Origin: a bacterium A37T11 | GTDB taxonomy: Bacteria; Bacteroidota; Bacteroidia; Sphingobacteriales; Sphingobacteriaceae | Reading direction: 5' to 3' | NCBI GenBank assembly: GCA_900109895.1 | Contig: FOBR01000006.1 | Location: 186,001-250,000 of the forward strand | DNA length: 64,000 nucleotides | The notes under the pieces: generated by a model | The model's database searches: none | Told to the model about the DNA's origin: nothing | The model's input: only the letters and a program-made list of their open reading frames with translations | Part shown: one piece after another, positions 45,506-55,423 of the stretch | Numbering within the stretch: position 1 is the first letter of the stretch | Layout of the letters: each line of letters opens with the position of its first letter | Position numbers and translations under genes: made by a program

Positions 45506-46432
45506 ATGAACGAATCTATTGTAAAAGTAGAAAACCTCGCCCACCGTTACAACGTGCAGTGGGCAGTACGCAACATCAACTTTGAGCTGACCAAAAATGG
45601 GATTTATGGCTTGCTCGGCGCCAATGGCGCCGGCAAGTCGACCATTATGAACATCATGTGCGGTGTGCTTAAACAAACCCAGGGCGAGGTGTATGTGCGG
45701 GGCATCAATATGCGTACACATCCGGTCGAAGCCAAGAAGCATATTGGTTTCCTTCCCCAGAAACCTCCCTTGCTAGTAGATCATACAGTAGAAGAATACC
45801 TGATACATAGTGCTGCCATGCGGCTCATGAACGACCGGGAAATCCCAGCAGCCGTGGAAGAGGTCATGGAAAAATGCAGCCTCACGCATTTCCGCAAGCG
45901 TGTCATCCGCAATCTATCAGGTGGTTGCCAGCAACGGGTGGGCATTGCTCAGTCTATTATTCACCGGCCGGGCTTCGTTATTATGGACGAACCCACCAAT
46001 GGTTTAGACCCCAACCAAATTTTGGAAGTGCGCAACCTGATTAAGGAAATTGCCGAAGAGCGTACGGTTATCCTATCTACCCACATCCTACAGGAAGTAC
46101 AGGCGTTGTGCGACAATATCTGGATGATCAATGAAGGCGAAGTAGCCTTTTCCGGGTCGATCAGCGATTTTGACAATTATATTATGCCCAGCACACTGGT
46201 TATTTCGGCCATCGCGCTGCCATCCATCGAGGCACTTGCCGCCATTGAGGGCGTGCAAAAAGCGGAAGCCTTGGGTGGAATAAAGTACCGCGTACAGTAT
46301 GCCGATGCTCAGGATACCATGGAGCGGATCATTGAAACCAGTGTGCAGCAAAAATGGCGGCTCACCGAGATCTACCTGGAGAAGATCTCCTTGGAGAACG
46401 TCTTTGCAGAACTTTCCAAAAACAAGCGATAA
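45506..46432 (+). CDS. GldA-like ABC transporter ATPase
   Basis: A 308-residue ATP-binding subunit. Walker A is GANGAGKST, the signature is LSGGCQQRVGIAQ (Cys at an unusual place), Walker B is FVIMDEP, and the H-loop lies in VILSTHILQEV. After about residue 220 there is a C-terminal regulatory extension (VISAIALPSIEALAAIEGVQ). It resembles GldA of the gliding/ABC-2 exporter group and pairs with the GldFG permease encoded 14 bases downstream. A role in gliding is not implied, since many non-gliding Bacteroidota have these genes. Confidence 0.93.
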   Translation: MNESIVKVENLAHRYNVQWAVRNINFELTKNGIYGLLGANGAGKSTIMNIMCGVLKQTQGEVYVRGINMRTHPVEAKKHIGFLPQKPPLLVDHTVEEYLIHSAAMRLMNDREIPAAVEEVMEKCSLTHFRKRVIRNLSGGCQQRVGIAQSIIHRPGFVIMDEPTNGLDPNQILEVRNLIKEIAEERTVILSTHILQEVQALCDNIWMINEGEVAFSGSISDFDNYIMPSTLVISAIALPSIEALAAIEGVQKAEALGGIKYRVQYADAQDTMERIIETSVQQKWRLTEIYLEKISLENVFAELSKNKR

Positions 46433-46446
46433 CCTTTAAAATCTTC

Positions 46447-48741
46447 ATGAAAGTCATTTATAAAATTGCCAAAGCTGAATTAAAAACCCTGTTTTTCTCG
46501 CCCATCGCCTGGCTCATCATCGTGGTCTTCACGTTTCAGACCTCTATCCTATTCACCAGCGTTTTTGGCGACCAGGTACGTCGGCAGATCCTGGGCTGGA
46601 AATTGTTTTCTATCACCCTGAGTACATTTAGCGGCTTCCAGGGCGTATTTACCAATGTACAGCAGTATCTTTACTTATACATTCCATTGCTCACCATGGG
46701 GGTCATGAGCCGCGAGTTTAGTAGTGGGTCTATCAAACTTTTGTACTCCTCACCACTCACCAGCAGGCAAATCATCTTTGGAAAATACCTGGCCCTGCTC
46801 ATTTATTCGGGTATTCTCACTGGCCTGTTGGCCCTCTTTGGCGTATTTGCCGCATGCACTATTGTCCACGCTGATATTCCCGTCATCTTAACGGGCTTAC
46901 TGGGTCTTTTCCTGTTGACCGCAGCCTATGCGGCTGTAGGTTTGTTCATGTCATCGCTTACTTCGTATACCGTGGTTTCAGCGATGGGTACACTGGCTAT
47001 TTTTGCGTTACTAAACTACGTGAAAGGCATCGGCCAGGACATCGCCTTCGTGCGGGACATTACTTATTGGCTGGCCATTACCGGCCGTAGCGATACCTTT
47101 ATCTCAGGTATGATCAGCAGCGAAGATCTCCTCTATTTCCTCATCGTCATTGCCTTGTTTGTTTGCCTCACCATCATTAAGATCCAGAATAGCCGCCAAC
47201 GTAGCCCTTGGTTGGTGACCATTGCGAAATATGCTGTTGTTTTATGTGTTGCTATGTTAGTGGGGTATTTTAGTTCTCTCCCACGGCTCATGGGGTACTA
47301 CGATGCCACCAGAACCAAGCTAAATACCCTCACTAAAAGCAGCCAAGAGGTGCTTAGCCACCTGGATCAGGGACTCACGATAACGACCTATACCAACATG
47401 CTGGATGAGAATTACTACATGGCTTTGCCTTCGGCCTATAAATACGACGTGGACCGGTTTCGCCAGTACATCCGCTTTAAACCGGAGATCAAGATGGATT
47501 ACCGGTATTATTACCGCAAGACAGACAACAAACAACTGGAAAAGCAATACCCAACGCTCAATGAAAAGCAACTGGCCGATACGCTTGCCACGCTCTACGA
47601 CTGGCGTTTCCAAATCGACCCGTACTCAGCGATCCCTAAAGATGCAAACTTGGAATCGGAGCAGTTCCATTTTGTTCGGGTACTAAAGCTTGACAATGGT
47701 AAGCAAGCCTATCTCAGGATCTATAATGATATGATGCGGCTACCTTCGGAAGCGGAGATCACAGCGGCCTTTAAACGGCTGGTTGTTGATAAGCTGCCTA
47801 CCGCAGGCTTTGTAACCGGCCACGGCGAACGTCGCAGCTCTGGGGTAGAAGACCGGGGCTATAACATGGTGGCGCAAGAGAAATCCTTCCGTTATGCCCT
47901 TATCAACCAAGGCTTCGATTTTAAGGATGTCAGCCTACAACAGGAAATCCCTACCAACATCCGTATCCTGCTCATTGCCGAGCCAAAGCAAGCCTTTAGC
48001 CTGGATGAAATGGTGCATTTAAATAATTACATCAACAACGGTGGCAACTTGCTCATTGCCGGCGAACCTGGCCGGCAGGAGTTCATGAACCCGATCACGG
48101 CCCCCTTGGGGGTACAGTTCCTGCCAGGAACCCTGGTCAAACCCAGCGATAAATTCCAACAGAACCTGGTAATCATGAAACCGACCCAGGAAGCTGCTGA
48201 TTTCTCCTTCCATCTGGATGTGGCCAGAAAGCGGGAACAGGTCCTTCCGTTTAGTACGGCGGCCGCACTGGCTTTCACGACCGACAAAGGTTTTAAGGTG
48301 ACTACCCTGTTTACCAGCGATACCACCGGGGGGTGGGATGAACTTGAAACAACCAATTTTGTAGATGACTCGGCCAGGCTCAATACCGCCGCCGGTGAAG
48401 TGGAAAAGCCTTATCCTACCGTGTTAGCCTTGTCAAGAAAAATAAAGAATAAAGAACAGAAGATTATCGTAACAGGCGATGCAGACTGGCTGAGCAATGC
48501 CGAGCTACTGATGAGTCGTAAGGATGTTAACCCAGCTAACTTCTCGCTCATCAATACTGTGTTCTTTTGGATGACAGACAATGAGGTGCCCATTGATATG
48601 CGGCGCGACCCCTCGCCTGACCAGTCGCTGAGGTTACATAAAACCAGCTGGGCCATGTTCAATATTGGGTTAAAATGGATATTGCCGCTCTTGCTTGCTG
48701 CCTTCGGCACGATCATCTGGATCAGAAGAAAAGGCAGATAA
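46447..48741 (+). CDS. GldF-GldG fusion ABC permease / auxiliary protein
   Basis: A 764-residue protein. The N-terminal half is an ABC-2 permease of six membrane helices (SPIAWLIIVVFTFQTSILFT, LLGLFLLTAAYAAVGLFMSS). After a seventh helix (YAVVLCVAMLVGYFSSLPRL) comes a GldG-like periplasmic domain (LTITTYTNMLDENYYMALPS, TAGFVTGHGERRSSGVEDRG, LNNYINNGGNLLIAGEPGRQ) and a terminal helix (WILPLLLAAFGTIIWIRRKG). In Flavobacterium GldF and GldG are separate; fusion is common elsewhere. It starts after 14 bases and is the last gene of the operon, followed by a strong hairpin. Confidence 0.92.
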   Translation: MKVIYKIAKAELKTLFFSPIAWLIIVVFTFQTSILFTSVFGDQVRRQILGWKLFSITLSTFSGFQGVFTNVQQYLYLYIPLLTMGVMSREFSSGSIKLLYSSPLTSRQIIFGKYLALLIYSGILTGLLALFGVFAACTIVHADIPVILTGLLGLFLLTAAYAAVGLFMSSLTSYTVVSAMGTLAIFALLNYVKGIGQDIAFVRDITYWLAITGRSDTFISGMISSEDLLYFLIVIALFVCLTIIKIQNSRQRSPWLVTIAKYAVVLCVAMLVGYFSSLPRLMGYYDATRTKLNTLTKSSQEVLSHLDQGLTITTYTNMLDENYYMALPSAYKYDVDRFRQYIRFKPEIKMDYRYYYRKTDNKQLEKQYPTLNEKQLADTLATLYDWRFQIDPYSAIPKDANLESEQFHFVRVLKLDNGKQAYLRIYNDMMRLPSEAEITAAFKRLVVDKLPTAGFVTGHGERRSSGVEDRGYNMVAQEKSFRYALINQGFDFKDVSLQQEIPTNIRILLIAEPKQAFSLDEMVHLNNYINNGGNLLIAGEPGRQEFMNPITAPLGVQFLPGTLVKPSDKFQQNLVIMKPTQEAADFSFHLDVARKREQVLPFSTAAALAFTTDKGFKVTTLFTSDTTGGWDELETTNFVDDSARLNTAAGEVEKPYPTVLALSRKIKNKEQKIIVTGDADWLSNAELLMSRKDVNPANFSLINTVFFWMTDNEVPIDMRRDPSPDQSLRLHKTSWAMFNIGLKWILPLLLAAFGTIIWIRRKGR

Positions 48742-48746
48742 ATTTT

Positions 48747-48781
48747 AAAATAGCCATCGGCCTACTGCTGATGGCTATTTT
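48747..48781 (+). terminator. Strong intrinsic terminator of the first FecI operon
   Basis: AAAATAGCCATC (48747-48758) pairs perfectly with GATGGCTATTTT (48770-48781) around an 11-base loop: a 12-bp stem ending in T's, 5 bases after the GldFG stop. Confidence 0.85.
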
Positions 48782-48826
48782 ATATTGATTTAATCTATAA
48801 AATTAGTCTACAAAATTAATATTCTT

Positions 48827-48857
48827 TTTGGTAATTGGAATTTTATAACTACTTTCG
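48827..48857 (+). promoter_or_regulatory. Candidate promoter of the second FecI operon
   Basis: TTTG (48827-48830), 19-base spacer, TACTTTCG (48850-48857; 7/8 to TAnnTTTG). It lies 26 bases upstream of the GTG start at 48884. Confidence 0.45.
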
Positions 48858-48883
48858 TATTTCACTACATTAGTGATAGCAAA

Positions 48884-49450
48884 GTGGACAATAAATTAAA
48901 TAATCGGCAATCCTCTGCACAGCTTTCTGACGCTGCTGACGATGCGTTGCATTTGCTGTTCACCGATATTTTCAGGTCCTACGAAAAACCCCTTTCTCAG
49001 CTAGCCCTCAAACTTTGCAAAGATCCCGTCGCCACCGGCGACATCCTGCAGGATGTATTCCTGAAATTATGGGAATTGCGCAGCCAGATCCATGAGATCG
49101 AAAACATGGAAGCCTTCTTATATACGCTCACACGAAATAAAGTCATGGACTTCCTGCGCAAGACCGCTACCGATGAGCGGCTCAAACAAGCCATTTGGGA
49201 GGCTATGCAAGGGGTAGTCCAGGCCCCGGACCCTGGTGTAGAGCTTAAAGAATTCCAAGACGTCCTGGCCAGGGCTATTGATCAGTTACCCCCGCAGCGT
49301 AAAGCCATCTATCTGCTGCGCGAGCAAGGATATAACTATCAGGAGATCGCAGACAAGATGAGTCTCTCTCGCCACACGGTCAAAAACCAAGTATCCTCTT
49401 CCCTTCAATCCATCAGGTACGTTTTAAAAAATATTTTTCCCTTCCAATAG
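48884..49450 (+). CDS. FecI-like ECF sigma factor (second locus)
   Basis: 188 residues from a GTG start. Sigma region 2 is visible in YEKPLSQLALKLCKDPVATG, DILQDVFLKLWELRSQIHEI; region 4 in LPPQRKAIYLLREQGYNYQE, IADKMSLSRHTVKNQVSSSL. It is similar in plan to, but clearly diverged from, the factor at 36211. It is expected to drive the following FecR-SusC-SusD-TlpA genes. Confidence 0.94.
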   Translation: MDNKLNNRQSSAQLSDAADDALHLLFTDIFRSYEKPLSQLALKLCKDPVATGDILQDVFLKLWELRSQIHEIENMEAFLYTLTRNKVMDFLRKTATDERLKQAIWEAMQGVVQAPDPGVELKEFQDVLARAIDQLPPQRKAIYLLREQGYNYQEIADKMSLSRHTVKNQVSSSLQSIRYVLKNIFPFQ

Positions 49451-49481
49451 GACACTCCCGTTTTTCAAACGTCTTCCTAAT

Positions 49482-50465
49482 ATGATGCACCGGAAAAAAC
49501 GAGTACGTTACTTATTCCATCAATACGTCCATGACCTGGCCACCCGCCCGGAACTGGAAGAATTTTTCCATTTAGTACGGGACGCATCCAGCAACGAGGA
49601 ACTAGCCGGGCATATCAAAGAACTTTATGACGAGTTAAAGAGAACCCATCCCTCATTGAGTTATGTAGACGAGCAGGGCAAACTGAATCTACCAACCCTA
49701 CCCTCTAAAATCGGTACGTCCATCAGGCTATATGCCGCCTTTGCAGCGGCGGTACTGCTACTGGTCAGCGCCGTTATCTTTTTACGCCCCGGGCCAGGCC
49801 ATACAAATAAAGCCCGATATGAGGAGGTCATCAAGATGGCCGCCAAAGATGAGAACAAATACGTTTTACTCAGCGACAGTACCAAGATATGGATCAATTC
49901 ATCCAGCAAGCTTGAGTACCCTGAACGCTTTGACGGGGAAACCCGGGAAATTAATTTGGAGGGAGAAGCCTACTTTGAGGTAAAACATGCCGATAAAGTA
50001 CCATTCATTATCCACACAGGCGACATCACCACGACCGTTTTGGGCACTTCCTTTAATATTAAAGCCTATCCGGATATGGACCGGGTGGTGGTGGCGGTGA
50101 AGTTAGGCAAGGTCAAGATCAGTAAACGCAGCCAGGTACTGGCCACGCTGGTCAAAAATCAGGAATTTAGCGTGACGACAAAACTACCGGAAGCACATAC
50201 TGAGGAACGCATACTAAGTACCAAAATAGCGGGCAACTGGAAAGACGGGTATTTGGACTACGAAGACGAGCCCATTGAAATGGTCGTCAAAGACCTGAAG
50301 CGGATATATGGTGCGCACGTGACACTGGCAGATAGCAGCCTGAAGCAAGAGCGCATCACAATCTCGTTCCTGAGAAGTGCCGGCGCCTCCAGCGTACTGA
50401 ACATCCTCTGCAAGCTTACGGACAAAAAATTAACAAAACAAGATTCTATATATATCATTCATTAA
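49482..50465 (+). CDS. FecR-family anti-sigma factor (second locus)
   Basis: 327 residues with a cytoplasmic N-terminal part, a membrane helix (LYAAFAAAVLLLVSAVIFL, about 85-105), a FecR domain (KYVLLSDSTKIWINSSSKLE, INLEGEAYFEV) and a C-terminal signalling region (DYEDEPIEMVVKDLKRIYGA). It controls the sigma factor encoded just upstream and contacts the STN domain of SusC at 50582. Confidence 0.94.
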   Translation: MMHRKKRVRYLFHQYVHDLATRPELEEFFHLVRDASSNEELAGHIKELYDELKRTHPSLSYVDEQGKLNLPTLPSKIGTSIRLYAAFAAAVLLLVSAVIFLRPGPGHTNKARYEEVIKMAAKDENKYVLLSDSTKIWINSSSKLEYPERFDGETREINLEGEAYFEVKHADKVPFIIHTGDITTTVLGTSFNIKAYPDMDRVVVAVKLGKVKISKRSQVLATLVKNQEFSVTTKLPEAHTEERILSTKIAGNWKDGYLDYEDEPIEMVVKDLKRIYGAHVTLADSSLKQERITISFLRSAGASSVLNILCKLTDKKLTKQDSIYIIH

Positions 50466-50581
50466 AAAAAAGGCTTATGTAAGATCACAGCAGAAGAAAA
50501 AAGTAGCCGCCACCGGCTGGACCCCGATAGCGGCAAAAGGATTCCATAAAACGTGTAAGAATTATAAAATCATTCAAAACT

Positions 50582-53500
50582 ATGCATTTAAAAAATACTA
50601 AATGCAGGGAAGTGAACATTTATGCCCGAAAAATAATATTCCGGCTCATGTTATCCCTGCTAGCTAACAGGAACTTGCTCATGAAGATCTCTTTACTGTC
50701 CATATGTTTAACCATCAGCAGTATGCTAGCCGCCCATAGTCTATCGGGGCAGGCACTCAGCCGCGTTACTGCTACGCTCGAGGCGAAGAATAGCAGCTTT
50801 AGGGATGCTTTAAAGCAGCTGGAGAAACAGTCCAGCATACGCTTTACGTATAAAAGCAGTGATGTGGTGCCTTTTTCAAACATAACACTCTCTGCCACGA
50901 GCAAGCCAATGCAACAGGTATTGGAATCCCTGCTAAAAGGCACTGGACTGACCTACGAGCAAGTAGAAAATACCGTAATCCTTAAAAAAGGAATGGCCTC
51001 CGACGAAGAGGCTACCCATCCAGATAAGCAGAGGCACCTCTTTCAGCAGGTCACAACGACGGGAAAGGTGGTCAATGAGACTGGACAACCTGTCGCCGGG
51101 GTAACCGTGCGTGAAAAAGGACTTCAAAACTTCACCAATACCAACGCGGATGGTACGTATAGCCTGGAACTCAAAAGCAGTGATGCCACGGTGGTTTTTA
51201 GTTTCATAGGCTACCAAACGCGCGAACTGACCTATAATGAATTGGCCGGCAAACAATTTCAGATCGTGCTGGAGCCCGACTATGGCAAGCTGGATGAAGT
51301 AACCATTATTGCTTATGGAACCAGCAGTAGAAGGGTAAGTACAGGTACCACCGCGAGCATCAGCAGTAAAGACATTGCCAATGCTCCCATCAATGACCCG
51401 TTATCGGCCTTGCAGGGGCGGGTAGCCGGCTTGGAGATCAATAGTACCAATGGATTACCCGGATCGGCTTTTACCGTACGATTGCGCGGACTGAACTCCA
51501 TCAATCCAAATGGCGAAAGCAAAAATGACCCGCTTTACATTATCGATGGCATCCCCTATTTTTCTCAACCGCTCAATCAATTCACCGGCGACAATGGGCA
51601 ACAAAGCCCACTGAGCGGCATAAACCCCGCTGATATCGAACGGATAGACGTGCTGAAAGATGCAGATGCAACTGCTATATATGGTTCGCGAGGTGCTAAT
51701 GGAGTTATTCTCATTACGACAAAAAAAGGTAAGGGCGGCAAAACTCAAGTTAATTTTAATGTTTATTCCGGAGCCGGAAAGGTAACTAACCAAGTGGATA
51801 TGCTGAATACGGCTCAATATTTAGACCTCCGCAAAGAGGCTTATAAAAATTCAGGAACTACTCCTGATCCTGAAACTGCCGATCTGTATGTTTGGGATCA
51901 AAAGGCGTATACAAATTGGCAAGACAAACTCATCGGGCATAGCGCCAAACTGACGGAGGCTAACTTTTCAGTATCCGGAGGTTCTGACCTTACCACATTT
52001 TTGCTTAGCGGCACTTTTCGAAATGAAGGGACCGTACAGGGAAATGATTATGGATATAAAAAGGGATCAGGCATGCTTACCGTAGCGCATAGTACACCTG
52101 ATCAGAAATTCAGCGTGTCTGCAACGGCCAATTATACGGGTGATTTGAATCATGGGCTAGCGACCGATCTGACCCAATATTATAACCTACCCCCTAATAT
52201 GCCCATCTATAACGAAGATGGAAGCTATTATTGGTATGCCAACAGTCAAAACCCAATGGCGTTATTCCTCCGCAACCAACAATCGCATAACAAAACTTTA
52301 CTAGCCAGCAGCGTAATTAAATATACCCCCATCAAGGGACTGGACCTCTCAGCCAGTATTGGATACAATAATACCCATTTTGATCAGGTCAGAACACTTC
52401 CACTCGCCAGTTTTAACCCGCAAACAGCGGCTTCCAGTGAAGGTGACTATGGCAATAGCCAAAATTCGAGTTACAGTATCGAGCCGCAAGCTAAATACAA
52501 CTTGAAGTTGGGTCATAAAGGCAATCTCGATTTACTTCTTGGTGGTACCTGGCAACAGGAGATTCTGGTGGGACAATGGCTCATAGGCACGGACTATTCC
52601 ACGGATGCACAACTCGAAAATATTGGAGCAGCTACCAACGTACGCACCGAACGTACAAACTATAGTAAATACAGGTACCAGGCAATTTTTGCCCGGGCAA
52701 CCTATAACTGGGACAGTAAATACATTGTAAATGCTAGTTTTCGGCGTGATGGTTCTTCGCGCTTTGGTCCAAATAAGCGATTTGGTAATTTTGCTGCTGT
52801 TGGTGCTGCTTGGGTATTTTCTGAAGAAAACGGCATCAAAAATGCGTTATCTTTTCTTAGCTTCGGCAAATTACGCGGAAGCTATGGAACCACTGGCAAC
52901 GACCAAATAGGCGATTACCAATATCTGGATAGTTGGAGCTTGGTAAACTATCCGTATGATGGCATCACGGGGTTCTCTCCTTCGCGCCTTGCTAACCCTG
53001 ATTATAGCTGGGAGCGGAACCGAAAACTGGAAGGCGGTTTGGAATTGGGCTTTTTGGAAAACCGTCTCAATGTCAATATTAACTACTATTTCAACCGGTC
53101 AGACAATCAGTTGATCAATTATACGTTAAGTCCACAAACCGGTTTTAACGGTTATACAGCCAATTTACCGGCATTGGTGCATAACAAAGGGTGGGAATTT
53201 GAAATTAGCAGTACTAACATCCATAGCAACTATTTTGAATGGAATACTTCTGCTAACCTAACCATTTCGCGCAATAAATTGATTAAATATCCTGGGCTCG
53301 AGGGGTCAGGGCTCGAGGATAAATATGCTATTGGGAAGCCATTGGATATCGAATTTGGCTACAAATTTACCGGAGTAGATCCACAAACTGGTGTAGCTCA
53401 ATTTGCCGATCTTAGTGGAGATGGCGAAGTAAACGCGGAATGGGCAGACCAATATGTAATGGGTAGCCGGATGCCCAACTTTTATGGCGGTCTTACGAAT

Positions 53501-53959
53501 ACCTTCCGGTATAAAAAACTGGAAGTAAATTTCCTCTTACAGTTTGTTAAACAAAGAGGCGATGCACTGAATGCAGGTTATTCCGCAGCTAATTCACTGG
53601 GCATTGTTTCGAATTTTGATACGTGGGCGCTTGACCGTTGGAAACAACCCAATGATGTGACCGACGTACCTAGAGCAGCCCAATCATCTACTGATGAAGC
53701 ATATATTGTTTATAATGACTTGTATCGCCATTCAGATGCGCTTTGGGTAGATGCCTCATATATACGGTTAAAAAACTTGACGATCAGCTATGACCTCACC
53801 GATGTACTGCATGTATTGAAAACCCAGCGGCTCAGCTTATATGTTCAAGGACAGAACCTATTTACCATCACCAAATATAAAGGTTTTGACCCGGAAACCC
53901 AGGGCACAGTCGTGCCGCCTATTAAGTATTATAATGCCGGTATCCGTTTCACCTACTAA
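50582..53959 (+). CDS. SusC-type TonB-dependent transporter with STN domain (second locus)
   Basis: 1125 residues. The N-terminal extension precedes the hydrophobic signal (MKISLLSICLTISSMLAAHS); ATG 50681 is an alternative start. Then STN (about 58-125; NSSFRDALKQLEKQSSIRFT), a carboxypeptidase-like domain (TGKVVNETGQPVAGVTVREK), a plug (PLYIIDGIPYFSQPLNQFTG, ATAIYGSRGANGVILITTKK) and a barrel ending in KYYNAGIRFTY. It is the receptor/transporter for the FecI/FecR pair above. Confidence 0.95.
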   Translation: MHLKNTKCREVNIYARKIIFRLMLSLLANRNLLMKISLLSICLTISSMLAAHSLSGQALSRVTATLEAKNSSFRDALKQLEKQSSIRFTYKSSDVVPFSNITLSATSKPMQQVLESLLKGTGLTYEQVENTVILKKGMASDEEATHPDKQRHLFQQVTTTGKVVNETGQPVAGVTVREKGLQNFTNTNADGTYSLELKSSDATVVFSFIGYQTRELTYNELAGKQFQIVLEPDYGKLDEVTIIAYGTSSRRVSTGTTASISSKDIANAPINDPLSALQGRVAGLEINSTNGLPGSAFTVRLRGLNSINPNGESKNDPLYIIDGIPYFSQPLNQFTGDNGQQSPLSGINPADIERIDVLKDADATAIYGSRGANGVILITTKKGKGGKTQVNFNVYSGAGKVTNQVDMLNTAQYLDLRKEAYKNSGTTPDPETADLYVWDQKAYTNWQDKLIGHSAKLTEANFSVSGGSDLTTFLLSGTFRNEGTVQGNDYGYKKGSGMLTVAHSTPDQKFSVSATANYTGDLNHGLATDLTQYYNLPPNMPIYNEDGSYYWYANSQNPMALFLRNQQSHNKTLLASSVIKYTPIKGLDLSASIGYNNTHFDQVRTLPLASFNPQTAASSEGDYGNSQNSSYSIEPQAKYNLKLGHKGNLDLLLGGTWQQEILVGQWLIGTDYSTDAQLENIGAATNVRTERTNYSKYRYQAIFARATYNWDSKYIVNASFRRDGSSRFGPNKRFGNFAAVGAAWVFSEENGIKNALSFLSFGKLRGSYGTTGNDQIGDYQYLDSWSLVNYPYDGITGFSPSRLANPDYSWERNRKLEGGLELGFLENRLNVNINYYFNRSDNQLINYTLSPQTGFNGYTANLPALVHNKGWEFEISSTNIHSNYFEWNTSANLTISRNKLIKYPGLEGSGLEDKYAIGKPLDIEFGYKFTGVDPQTGVAQFADLSGDGEVNAEWADQYVMGSRMPNFYGGLTNTFRYKKLEVNFLLQFVKQRGDALNAGYSAANSLGIVSNFDTWALDRWKQPNDVTDVPRAAQSSTDEAYIVYNDLYRHSDALWVDASYIRLKNLTISYDLTDVLHVLKTQRLSLYVQGQNLFTITKYKGFDPETQGTVVPPIKYYNAGIRFTY

Positions 53960-53972
53960 CATTTGAAAGATC

Positions 53973-55412
53973 ATGAAGACTTCCCCATATATTCTTATAT
54001 TCATTGCACTCGTCTTGCTAGGCTCCTGCAGTAAATTTGTCGATCCTGGTACGCCAAAGGATGAAATATCAAGCGCTTTGGCCTTTTCTGATGATAAGAC
54101 GTCCACCGCCTCTGTAGTCGGTATCTACAGCAGTATGAATCAGCTAAACTATGAGTTTGCCAACGTGCTTTCATTAGTTTTGCCTGCCATGGAGGCCGAT
54201 GAGTTTGGTTATTCCTTTGCTTATGCAGCCTACGATGAATTTAAGAACAATGCAGTGCGCCCATCCAACTCTTTTGTCAGCACACTCTGGGCTCAACCTT
54301 ATTCTTATATTTATCAAGCCAATGCAGTCATAGAAGGATTAGCTCTAGCCACAGGTGTTACAGAGCCCTTCAAAAACCAACTATTGGGAGAAGCCAAATT
54401 TATCCGCGCTTTTCTCTATTTCTACTTGGTAAACAACTTTGGCGATGTTCCGCTGATTCTGGATACCGACTACAAAAAAAATAACACCCTCCCCCGTACC
54501 CCTTCGGCAGATGTGTATGCCAGCATCATTGCAGACTTGCAGGATGCCAAGAGCAAATTGTATGACGGCTATCCTTCCGGCGACAAGGTAGATGCGGGTG
54601 GTGAACACATCCGGCCAAATAAAGCAGCCGCCGGCGCACTATTGGCCCGTACCTACCTTTATACCAAACAATGGGCCTTGGCAGAAAGTGAAGCTTCCGA
54701 AGTTATTAGCAACAGCCAATACCGGCTGATGGATAAAACCGAGTTAGATAAGGTATTCCTCATCAATAGTGACGAAGCCATATGGCAGCTTCAGGCCATT
54801 AATACTTCCGGAGGTAGAAATACATGGGAGGGTTTTCTGATCGTGCCGGTTTCGACCACCTCTACACCTTATTTTCGACTAGTACCAAACGGACTCAGGG
54901 ATGCTTTTCAAACTGGCGACCTACGCAAAACTAATTGGGTGGGCAGTTATACTACAAAAAATAGTGCAGGGAGAGATACTACTTATTATTACCCTCACAA
55001 GTATAAAATCCGTTCAAACGTCACTCCCGTTCAGGAGTACTCTATGATCCTGCGTTTCTCGGAGCAATATCTCATCCGTGCAGAAGCGCGCCTAAACCAA
55101 GGTCAGCTGTCTGCAGCTATTGAAGACCTCAATGCCATCCGCAGTCGTGCAGGTTTGGAGGGCATAGACCCCACCTCGAGTGCCAATGCAGTAAAAGCGG
55201 CATTGGAACAGGAATGCCGCATAGAGCTCTTTGCAGAGTGGGGACACCGCTGGTATGACTTGCGCCGCTGGCCTAGCCTGGGAGGGGATGCCTCCAAAAC
55301 GCGGGCAGATGATGTACTGGGACCGGTCAAGACAGGTTGGCAATCAAAAGCCATTTATTTACCCATACCCGAAGATGCCATCCTGAGCAACCCAAATCTG
55401 ACTCAAAATTAA
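53973..55412 (+). CDS. SusD-type substrate-binding lipoprotein (second locus)
   Basis: 479 residues; lipobox LVLLGSC, then SKFVDPGTPKDEISSALAFS. The helical repeats include LLGEAKFIRAFLYFYLVNNF and the C-terminal RIELFAEWGHRWYDLRRWPS motif. It is 13 bases downstream of susC and forms the lid of that transporter. Confidence 0.96.
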   Translation: MKTSPYILIFIALVLLGSCSKFVDPGTPKDEISSALAFSDDKTSTASVVGIYSSMNQLNYEFANVLSLVLPAMEADEFGYSFAYAAYDEFKNNAVRPSNSFVSTLWAQPYSYIYQANAVIEGLALATGVTEPFKNQLLGEAKFIRAFLYFYLVNNFGDVPLILDTDYKKNNTLPRTPSADVYASIIADLQDAKSKLYDGYPSGDKVDAGGEHIRPNKAAAGALLARTYLYTKQWALAESEASEVISNSQYRLMDKTELDKVFLINSDEAIWQLQAINTSGGRNTWEGFLIVPVSTTSTPYFRLVPNGLRDAFQTGDLRKTNWVGSYTTKNSAGRDTTYYYPHKYKIRSNVTPVQEYSMILRFSEQYLIRAEARLNQGQLSAAIEDLNAIRSRAGLEGIDPTSSANAVKAALEQECRIELFAEWGHRWYDLRRWPSLGGDASKTRADDVLGPVKTGWQSKAIYLPIPEDAILSNPNLTQN

Positions 55413-55423
55413 TCTGGATTCAC

